DNA from: an uncultured Blautia sp.
GTDB taxonomy: Bacteria > Bacillota > Clostridia > Lachnospirales > Lachnospiraceae
Assembly: GCA_900556555.1 (NCBI GenBank)
Contig: USPF01000088.1
Span: forward strand, 1 to 5,154
Direction of reading: 5' to 3'
Length of the DNA: 5,154 bases
The notes beneath the pieces are model-generated. The model saw only the letters and a program-made list of their open reading frames with translations. It was not told the origin of the DNA and searched no databases. Position numbers and translations under genes: made by a program. Positions 1 to 4,884 of this stretch are shown here, piece by piece. Position 1 is the stretch's first letter; the number at the start of each line of letters is the position of its first letter.

Positions 1-39
1 ACCGACCGTCCAATTGGTATTGTGCATAGGGTAACATAA
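1..39 (+). other. Possible 3' tail of an upstream gene
   Basis: Frame 1 is open from the window edge to a TAA at 37-39 and would encode TDRPIGIVHRVT. It could be the last 12 codons of an upstream gene, or the displaced 5' part of the DUF2264 gene that follows in the same frame directly after the stop. The peptide is too short to assign to a family. Frame 2 is also open, to a TAA at 32-34, so the reading frame is not certain. Confidence 0.2.
28..31 (+). promoter_or_regulatory. Weak ribosome binding site before the TTG start
   Basis: AGGG lies 8 nt upstream of the TTG at 40. It is the only Shine-Dalgarno-like element near the 5' end of the DUF2264 frame. It gives modest support for initiation at TTG, although a four-base match may be chance. 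Confidence 0.3.
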
Positions 40-2034
40 TTGCCACGGTATCTCCTTACTGGAATCTTTCAAAATATTAAAAGTATAGAAGATCCGGTGG
101 TTGTGGAGCGGTATGAGACAGAAGTTACATATCCACATTTAAAAGAAACGAAGGAAAATCAATGGGTTGAAAAGAAAGCAGAAATCTTTGAGGGGCTGGC
201 ACGTTCTTTTCTGATAGCAGCACCTTTGATTCATAATGAACCGGATATTATTATCTGTGGTTACAGTATGAAAGAATACTATAAGAAGCAGATTTTATAT
301 TCCTGTACCAAAGGCAGCGAATTGTATATTGGAACATATGCAGATTTGCAGGAATGGACACATCATCAAGATTCATATAGGTCTTTTCAACAAACAGTAG
401 AAACGTGTGCTCTTGTGATTGGACTTTGGGCATGCCGGGAAGAAATTTGGGATACTTACACAAAAGAAGAAAAAGATATTATAGCAGCGTTATTGGACAA
501 TTATGCTCATTCTAATACGATTGCTCATAATTGGCGTATGTTTAATATGCTGGACATGGCATTTCTGAAGATGGAAGGTTATCCTATTGACGAAGACATT
601 ATGAGGGATCATGTTCAGGCAATTTTGAATTATTATGTAGGTGATGGGTGGTACCGCGATGGACATGCCTTTGATTATTATTCCTGCTGGGCGTTTAATA
701 TGTATCTGCCAATCTGGAATAGATGGTATGGTTATGAGCATATGCCAAAGGTTGCAAAGGAATTTGAAAAGCATTCTAATAAGTTAATGGAATCATATGG
801 TGATTTTTTTGATGAAGACGGATTTACCAATATGTGGGGAAGAAGCAATATCTACAGAAACGGAGCAACTTGTTCTTTTGCAGCAAATTTCCTTTTGACA
901 AATCCATCCATGAATCCGGGGCTGGCAAGAAGAATTACTTCGGGTTCCCTGCTTCAGTTTCTAACAAGAGAAGATTTCCTGATAAACGGAGTCCCTAGCC
1001 TTGGTTTTTATGGGCAGTTTTCACCTTTAGTACAGGAATATTCCTGTGCGGAATCTCCTTTGTGGCTTGGAAAGGCATTCTTGTGCCTTGTATTGTCGGA
1101 GAATCATCCGTTTTGGACAGAGAAAGAAAACAATGGCACCTGGGAAACTCTTTCTGAAAGGGAAGTAAAAGAAACCGTACTAGATGGTCCTGCTCTTTGT
1201 TTCAGCAATCATAAGGCAAATGGGGAGACGATTCTGAGAACCGGAAAAGTGTTAAAGGCAAAGCAGGATATTCATGGTATGTGGAATTATTCGAGATTAT
1301 GTTTTAACACAAAATACCCATGGGAAGCATCTCCGCATCAGGAGGATCGGATGATTCAGGATGTTGAAGCACAAGCCTATGTGTTGAAAGAGAATGGGAT
1401 GCAACGGAAAACAAATGCGACATTCTGGCATGGTGAGCGTGATGGAGTGCTATACAGAAGACAATTTTTTGATTACGAAAGCTCGTTGGAAGCTCTTCGG
1501 ACACAAGCCATGAATTTGGCGGATTTTCCAGTGGAATATGGGATTTTCCGAGTTGATAAAAATAGATTGATTCGAAGACCGGTGGAACTGACACTTGGAT
1601 CTTATGGTTTCCCGGATAATGGAACTGAAATTATCGAAAAAACAAATGGAAGAGCGAAAGCGATTGTACTGAAAGGAAGAGACTTTACAGGAAAAGAAAA
1701 ACAGCTTGCGATGACGATTTATGATGGTTGGGAAGAGCTGAACTATATTAGGAGTACAGGAAGTAATCCAGATTCTGAAAAATCAATTGTTCTGTATGCA
1801 AAAGCATCTTTCTATAAACAATATGGAGGCAATGAACCTTATGTTATGATTTCGCAGACTTTGACAAAGGAGAATATGGAAGACTTCACAGAAGAAGAAC
1901 TGTTTCCTGTTGAAAAACTACAGTATGAGGATGAAGTGGGAAATGGTTGCTATGGAACAATAACCGTAGAACTGAAAAATGGAATGAAACGCCAGATTCG
2001 TTTCGAAGGAATGGAAGGAAAATTACTTTTATAA
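40..2034 (+). CDS. DUF2264 family protein, putative carbohydrate-active enzyme (N-terminus probably short)
   Basis: The 664-residue frame resembles the DUF2264 family. Conserved-looking blocks are EGLARSFLIAAPLI (51-64), NWRMFNM (164-170), GWYRDG (203-208), FDYYSCWAFNMYLPIW (211-226), DGFTNMWGRSNIYRNG (260-275) and EYSCAESPLWLGKAF (333-347). Many Trp, Tyr, Asp and Glu residues in predicted helices suit an alpha/alpha-toroid carbohydrate enzyme, with a probable beta-rich C-terminal half. From memory, some relatives are placed in CAZy family GH154 (exo-beta-glucuronidase), so a uronic-acid glycosidase is possible but not shown here. No signal peptide or membrane segment is seen, so a cytoplasmic enzyme acting on imported oligosaccharide is likely. 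The start is doubtful. TTG at 40 follows an in-frame TAA, the first in-frame ATG is at residue 77, and the reading starts within the YLLTGIF block that homologues usually precede with about 20-40 residues. The F5/8C protein gene follows 28 nt later. Confidence 0.8.
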   Translation: MPRYLLTGIFQNIKSIEDPVVVERYETEVTYPHLKETKENQWVEKKAEIFEGLARSFLIAAPLIHNEPDIIICGYSMKEYYKKQILYSCTKGSELYIGTYADLQEWTHHQDSYRSFQQTVETCALVIGLWACREEIWDTYTKEEKDIIAALLDNYAHSNTIAHNWRMFNMLDMAFLKMEGYPIDEDIMRDHVQAILNYYVGDGWYRDGHAFDYYSCWAFNMYLPIWNRWYGYEHMPKVAKEFEKHSNKLMESYGDFFDEDGFTNMWGRSNIYRNGATCSFAANFLLTNPSMNPGLARRITSGSLLQFLTREDFLINGVPSLGFYGQFSPLVQEYSCAESPLWLGKAFLCLVLSENHPFWTEKENNGTWETLSEREVKETVLDGPALCFSNHKANGETILRTGKVLKAKQDIHGMWNYSRLCFNTKYPWEASPHQEDRMIQDVEAQAYVLKENGMQRKTNATFWHGERDGVLYRRQFFDYESSLEALRTQAMNLADFPVEYGIFRVDKNRLIRRPVELTLGSYGFPDNGTEIIEKTNGRAKAIVLKGRDFTGKEKQLAMTIYDGWEELNYIRSTGSNPDSEKSIVLYAKASFYKQYGGNEPYVMISQTLTKENMEDFTEEELFPVEKLQYEDEVGNGCYGTITVELKNGMKRQIRFEGMEGKLLL

Positions 2035-2049
2035 TTTTATATATAAATG

Positions 2050-2056
2050 AAGGGAG
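2050..2056 (+). promoter_or_regulatory. Ribosome binding site of the F5/8C protein gene
   Basis: AAGGGAG is 6 nt upstream of the ATG at 2063. It fixes this start and supports independent, efficient translation within the DUF2264 operon. Confidence 0.75.
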
Positions 2057-2062
2057 AACAAC

Positions 2063-2845
2063 ATGTTAAGCTTAAAAGTAATCAACAAAAATGGAAGAAC
2101 TGTAGCATGGGCAAGAGGAGAAGAGGAAGTAAATCTCATGGTTGCCAGAGAGTATGAGGAGGGGGACAGAATCCTTCTGGAAATTTCTGGTGAAAAAGAA
2201 TATGTGTGGGTGCAATTAGACGATGCATTTGGAAAAAATCTTGTTTATCTGACAGGTGATTTCAACTATAACATTCCATTTGGTGAAAAGAGAATCAATA
2301 TTTCTCCAAAGGTATTTTCAGGAGATAAACACCTGATTTCTGCCCGTAAAGCAAAAGATTTTGAAATCAAATCCTATCGTAATCTGGCATTGAATGTAAA
2401 TGATAGCCATGAAAATACTTCTTGTTTTCCACATGCGTATGCAAATGTAGAGACAAGAGGCGAGGCAGTATTTGCTGCAAAGAATGCCATTGATGGTGTG
2501 ACAGCAAATGAATGCCACGGAGAATGGCCTTATGATTCTTGGGGAATCAATCGGAATCCAAATGCAGAGATGACGCTGGATTTTGGCCGTGAAGTAGAAA
2601 CTGACCGTATCATTATTTATCTTCGTGCAGATTTTCCACATGATAATTGGTGGAAAAAAATGACCGTTACCTTCTCTGATGGAGAAGAAAAAGAATTCTC
2701 TCTGAAGAAAACAGGAACAGGGCAGGAATTTACTTTTGAGAAGAAAAAAATCACATGGCTGAAGGTTTCAAAACTCATTGCATCTTCTGAACCTTCTCCG
2801 TTCCCGGCACTGACACAGATTGAAGTGTACGGAACTGATTTATAG
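2063..2845 (+). CDS. Carbohydrate-binding-like protein with C-terminal F5/8C (discoidin) domain
   Basis: The protein has 260 residues. Residues 1-95 look like a small beta-rich domain with alternating hydrophobic strands. Residues ~105-258 have the features of a galactose-binding-like F5/8C domain: the entry strand YRNLALN (105-111), AAKNAIDGV (138-146), HGEWPYDSWGI (152-162), AEMTLDFGREVETDRIIIYLR (168-188, the usual 'l-DLG...v..i.iylR' core) and the closing strand LTQIEVYG (250-257). Family knowledge suggests binding of a sugar or another ligand. No catalytic motif is recognised. There is no signal peptide, lipobox or anchor, so it should be cytoplasmic, which is unusual for a CBM-like protein. 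It lies 28 nt behind the DUF2264 gene and ends 14 nt before a terminator, so the two are likely co-transcribed. It may be a partner or accessory subunit of the DUF2264 enzyme; this role is inferred from position only. Confidence 0.75.
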   Translation: MLSLKVINKNGRTVAWARGEEEVNLMVAREYEEGDRILLEISGEKEYVWVQLDDAFGKNLVYLTGDFNYNIPFGEKRINISPKVFSGDKHLISARKAKDFEIKSYRNLALNVNDSHENTSCFPHAYANVETRGEAVFAAKNAIDGVTANECHGEWPYDSWGINRNPNAEMTLDFGREVETDRIIIYLRADFPHDNWWKKMTVTFSDGEEKEFSLKKTGTGQEFTFEKKKITWLKVSKLIASSEPSPFPALTQIEVYGTDL

Positions 2846-2859
2846 GAAAAAACGGAATA

Positions 2860-2901
2860 ACTGGCAGGGAAGTGCTTATGTAGAGCCCCTGCCGGTTTTT
2901 T
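2860..2901 (+). terminator. Rho-independent terminator after the DUF2264 / F5-8C operon
   Basis: The arms ACTGGCAGGG (2860-2869) and CCCTGCCGGT (2887-2896) pair over 10 bp with one G-T wobble and a 17-nt loop. They run directly into a six-T tract (2896-2901). An A-run at 2847-2852 lies just upstream of the stem. This separates the first two genes from the oxidoreductase remnant. Confidence 0.88.
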
Positions 2902-2902
2902 A

Positions 2903-2931
2903 TTGCACAGATAAAAAAGCCTTGGTAAAAT
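2903..2931 (+). promoter_or_regulatory. Putative sigma-A promoter of the Gfo/Idh/MocA gene
   Basis: TTGCAC (2903-2908) and TAAAAT (2926-2931) are separated by 17 bp, directly after the terminator and 47 nt upstream of the start codon. The -10 matches TATAAT at 5 of 6 positions; the -35 matches TTGACA only at TTG. No operator is evident. Confidence 0.5.
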
Positions 2932-2978
2932 AGTTTTATGGAAATGCGTATTTCAGAATCGGAAAGCGAGGAGAAAAC

Positions 2979-3494
2979 ATGGAGAAAATCAGAGTAGGAC
3001 TGTTAGGGGCAGGAAATATTTCCGGTGTCATGGCAGAGACTTTACAGCAGATGAAGGAGGCAGAACTCTATGCCATTGCTTCCAGAAGTCTGGCAAAAGC
3101 AAAAGATTTTGCAGCAGAATACGGAGTAAAAAAGGTATATGGCTCTTATGAAGAATTGGCAGAAGATGAACAGGTGGATCTTGTCTATGTGGCGACGCCT
3201 ATGTCGGAGCATTACGAAAATGTGAAGATGCTTTTGGAGCATGGGAAAAACGTGCTGTGTGAGAAGTCCTTTGCATTAAACGAAGAGCAGGCTGAAGAGA
3301 TGCTGGCTTGTAAGGAAGCATTAGAAAATGGATGGACAGAATGCCCGGATATGCCTCACGAAGAGACATTGGAAATCATGAGACAAATGGATGCTGTGAG
3401 AAAACAGTGGGGGGTGAATATCCACAAGAAAAATAAGTATTGTACAGGAAAAAGTACAAAAAAGTGTAAAAACACTATTGCGTTAAAAAATTAA
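2979..3494 (+). pseudogene. Gfo/Idh/MocA family oxidoreductase with internal deletion and shifted C-terminus
   Basis: AGGAG (2969-2973) precedes the ATG by 5 nt. Residues 1-110 are a typical Gfo/Idh/MocA NAD(P)-binding Rossmann half: VGLLGAGNISG (6-16), the sugar-dehydrogenase-like stretch YGSYEELAEDEQVDLVYVATP (54-74) and CEKSFALN (94-101), which stands for the family's EKP region. The sequence then passes directly from EEMLA (106-110) into CKEALENGWTECPDMPHEETLEIMRQMDAVRKQWG (111-145 region), which resembles the extreme C-terminus of these enzymes. Members are usually about 320-390 residues, so roughly 150-180 residues, including the central beta-sheet domain with the catalytic His/Lys and dimer interface, are missing. 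The tail from residue 147 is Lys/Asn-rich and unlike the family. One additional G after 3416 would give a short ending (GVEYPQEK) with TAA at 3434-3436. The product should not be an active dehydrogenase; the ancestral substrate, probably a sugar or polyol, cannot be told. Confidence 0.8.
3440..3476. repeat. Two short inverted repeats upstream of the adh promoter
   Basis: TTGTAC (3440-3445) pairs with GTACAA (3454-3459) around an 8-nt A-rich spacer. AGTGT (3463-3467) pairs with ACACT (3472-3476) around AAAA. Neither is followed by a clear T-tract, so they are poor terminators. They may be additional protein-binding dyads just upstream of the -35, or chance in A-rich DNA. Confidence 0.35.
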
Positions 3495-3506
3495 CAGAGT
3501 TATAAT
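3478..3506 (+). promoter_or_regulatory. Putative sigma-A promoter of the alcohol dehydrogenase gene
   Basis: TTGCGT (3478-3483) and a perfect TATAAT (3501-3506) are separated by exactly 17 bp. Transcription would start near 3513-3516, inside the stronger Rex-like site. The -35 is weak (TTG only), while the -10 is ideal. Confidence 0.65.
3480..3497. promoter_or_regulatory. Second, weaker Rex-like operator between -35 and -10
   Basis: GCGTTAA-AAAA-TTAACAG matches the clostridial Rex consensus TTGTTAA-N4-TTAACAA at 11 of 14 specified positions, with the core GTTAA/TTAAC dyad intact. It fills the promoter spacer, where bound repressor would exclude RNA polymerase. Its centre is 31 bp (about three helical turns) from the centre of the next site. 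Confidence 0.5.
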
Positions 3507-3510
3507 AAAA

Positions 3511-3528
3511 TTGTTAAAAGATTAACGA
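3511..3528. promoter_or_regulatory. Rex (redox repressor) operator of the adh gene
   Basis: TTGTTAA-AAGA-TTAACGA matches the clostridial Rex consensus TTGTTAA-N4-TTAACAA at 13 of 14 specified positions. It overlaps the predicted transcription start and lies 31 nt upstream of the ATG at 3560. Rex binds such sites when NADH/NAD+ is low and leaves them when NADH accumulates. It commonly controls alcohol dehydrogenase genes in clostridia, which agrees with the downstream gene. Confidence 0.75.
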
Positions 3529-3546
3529 GGAATAGAAAAACCATAT

Positions 3547-3551
3547 GGAGG
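3547..3551 (+). promoter_or_regulatory. Ribosome binding site that decides the adh start
   Basis: GGAGG lies 8 nt upstream of the ATG at 3560. An in-frame ATG at 3545 overlaps this Shine-Dalgarno sequence and would add MEELI, so 3560 (MARFTLPRDI) is the better start. Confidence 0.85.
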
Positions 3552-3559
3552 AATTGATT

Positions 3560-4642
3560 ATGGCTAGATTTACATTACCAAGAGATATTTATCATGGAAA
3601 AGGTTGTATAGAGGAATTAAAAAATTTAAAAGGAAAGAGAGCAATCTTAGTTGTAGGCGGAGGCTCCATGAAACGTCAGGGATTTCTTGACCGAGCTGTG
3701 AACTATTTAAAAGAAGCAGGTATGGAAGTACAGTTGTTTGAAGGGGTAGAGCCGGATCCATCTGTAGAAACCGTTATGAAAGGTGCGGAAGCAATGAGAG
3801 CTTTCCAGCCAGACTGGATTGTTGCAATGGGCGGCGGTTCTCCCATTGATGCGGCAAAAGCTATGTGGGCTTTTTATGAATATCCTGATGTGACTTTTGA
3901 AGATTTGTGCATTCCGTTTAATTTCCCGGAATTGAGACAAAAAGCAAAATTTGCAGCGATTCCATCTACTTCAGGAACAGCAACAGAGGTAACTGCTTTT
4001 GCTGTTATCACAGACTATGAAAAGGGAATTAAATATCCGTTAGCAGACTTTAATATTACACCAGATGTAGCGATTGTAGATTCTGAGCTGGTTGAAGGAC
4101 TGCCAGCACACCAGGTTGCGTATACTGGAATGGATGCTTTGACACATGCAATCGAGGCATATGTTTCTACACTGCATGGGGTATATACAGACCCATTAGC
4201 TATGCAGGCAATCGAAATGGTATTTGATTATCTTCCTGCTTCTTTTAAAGGAAATATGGAAGCAAGAGCTCAGATGCATGATGCACAGTGTCTGGCCGGA
4301 ATGGCATTTTCCAACGCATTGCTTGGAATTGTTCACTCCATGGCTCATAAGACCGGTGCAGTATTTTCTACCGGACACATTACACATGGACTTGCAAATG
4401 CCATGTATCTTCCATATGTAATCAAGTATAATGCAAAAGATCCTGTAGCTGCAAAACGTTATGCAGAAATTGCAAGAAAAGCAGGACTTATGGGAAGTTC
4501 TGAGCAGGCTCTGATCAACAGTCTGTGTGCAAAAATCGATGAATTTAATGTGATTCTTGGTATTCCTGCAACATTAAAAGATTTTGGCATCAAAGAGGAT
4601 GAATTCAAAGAAAAAATTGCCGGTATTGCGGAAAATGAATAA
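3560..4642 (+). CDS. Iron-containing (group III) alcohol dehydrogenase, C-terminally truncated
   Basis: The 360-residue protein is a Fe-dependent NAD(P)H alcohol dehydrogenase of the butanol/lactaldehyde-reductase type, reducing aldehydes to alcohols to reoxidise NADH in the cytoplasm. Visible motifs are the nucleotide-binding GGGSPIDAAKA (91-101), STSGTATEVT (136-145), GMDALTHAIEAY (190-201) and GIVHSMAHKTGA (256-267) followed by THGLANA (275-281). By family comparison with FucO the metal ligands are Asp192, His196, His259 and His276, all present; His263 matches the conserved catalytic-region His. The loop between His263 and His276 (FSTGHIT) is three residues longer than in FucO and carries an extra His273. 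The family normally continues for about 25-35 residues, often including ACTGSNPR and YYGTE-type motifs. Here it stops at IAENE where the sequence turns into flbD. Tandem Rex sites predict redox control. All catalytic ligands are kept, but loss of the C-terminal helices may destabilise the enzyme. Confidence 0.88.
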   Translation: MARFTLPRDIYHGKGCIEELKNLKGKRAILVVGGGSMKRQGFLDRAVNYLKEAGMEVQLFEGVEPDPSVETVMKGAEAMRAFQPDWIVAMGGGSPIDAAKAMWAFYEYPDVTFEDLCIPFNFPELRQKAKFAAIPSTSGTATEVTAFAVITDYEKGIKYPLADFNITPDVAIVDSELVEGLPAHQVAYTGMDALTHAIEAYVSTLHGVYTDPLAMQAIEMVFDYLPASFKGNMEARAQMHDAQCLAGMAFSNALLGIVHSMAHKTGAVFSTGHITHGLANAMYLPYVIKYNAKDPVAAKRYAEIARKAGLMGSSEQALINSLCAKIDEFNVILGIPATLKDFGIKEDEFKEKIAGIAENE

Positions 4643-4650
4643 TGAGCGCT
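4628..4650. other. Probable chimeric junction between adh and flbD
   Basis: Two unrelated genes meet here, each lacking an end. The dehydrogenase loses its C-terminus and FlbD its usual first ~5-7 residues. Codon use switches from A/T-ending to G/C-ending within about 20 bases, and GC by hand count rises from 42/120 (4501-4620) to 69/120 (4741-4860). The A-rich stretch AAAATGAATAATGAG (4632-4646) could be shared homology at the join. No insertion sequence, tRNA or att-like repeat is seen. Confidence 0.75.
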
Positions 4651-4835
4651 TTTTGGTCAATCACAATCAGATCGAGTGCATCGAGCTGATCCCGGAGTGC
4701 AAAATCGTTATGATGAACCATGACTATTATCTGGTCAAGGACACCGTAGAAGAGATCATCCAGAAAATTGCCGACTATAACGCGAAGGTCCAGGACATCC
4801 ACCGGGAGATCAGTGTTCTGGACAGGCGGAGCTGA
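4635..4835 (+). CDS. flbD: Flagellar protein FlbD, 5' end probably replaced
   Basis: Read from the ATG at 4635, the 66-residue protein matches the FlbD family: NNERFLVNHNQIECIELIPECKIV (2-25, the 'lnG..f.lN...IE.iE..Pdt.i.l' pattern), YYLVKDTVEEIIQKI (31-45, the 'v.Es.dEvi.ki' pattern), then a short charged tail. FlbD is a small conserved protein of unknown precise role encoded in flagellar operons of Firmicutes and spirochaetes, usually next to motA. Family members normally start with about five to seven more residues of the MI-x-x-T-R-L type, which are missing. The ATG at 4635 overlaps the adh stop and has no good Shine-Dalgarno sequence, so it is probably not the native start. In-frame codons upstream to 4584 come from out-of-frame adh sequence. 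Codon use is GC-rich, like motA and unlike adh. Confidence 0.82.
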   Translation: MNNERFLVNHNQIECIELIPECKIVMMNHDYYLVKDTVEEIIQKIADYNAKVQDIHREISVLDRRS

Positions 4836-4870
4836 GGCGGGGCCGCATCCTGCCTCCCAATAGAGAAAAG

Positions 4871-4875
4871 AAGGG
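4871..4875 (+). promoter_or_regulatory. Ribosome binding site of motA
   Basis: AAGGG, within AGAAGGGA, is 9 nt upstream of the ATG at 4885 and fixes the motA start in the 49-nt gap after flbD. Confidence 0.75.
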
Positions 4876-4884
4876 ATACGCGCT

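Noticed and set aside
12..48. A frame-shifted 5' end of the DUF2264 gene (NWYCA in frame 3 resembling the expected H-W-x-x-A segment)
   Set aside because: Joining it to RYLLTGIF requires an arbitrary ~19-nt removal, and a four- to five-residue resemblance is not enough.
490..774. Minus-strand open frames inside the DUF2264 gene (also 251-463 and 1304-1594)
   Set aside because: They are antisense to a clear coding region, have no ribosome binding sites, and give Cys/His/Ile-rich non-protein-like composition.
3440..3476. Terminator of the Gfo/Idh remnant
   Set aside because: The inverted repeats have only 5-6 bp A/T-containing stems and are followed by A-rich rather than T-rich DNA.
3545..3559. 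Upstream ATG giving the dehydrogenase five extra residues (MEELI)
   Set aside because: It overlaps the GGAGG Shine-Dalgarno sequence of the ATG at 3560, has no site of its own, and homologues begin with M-x-F-x-x-P-type sequence.
4224..4421. Plus-strand frame inside the dehydrogenase
   Set aside because: It is an alternative frame of a conserved segment containing the metal ligands of the dehydrogenase; Met/Leu/Phe-rich shadow with no start signal.
4584..4634. Longer FlbD start with 17 more residues
   Set aside because: These codons are the dehydrogenase sequence read out of frame, are Lys-rich and unlike any FlbD N-terminus, and have no ribosome binding site.
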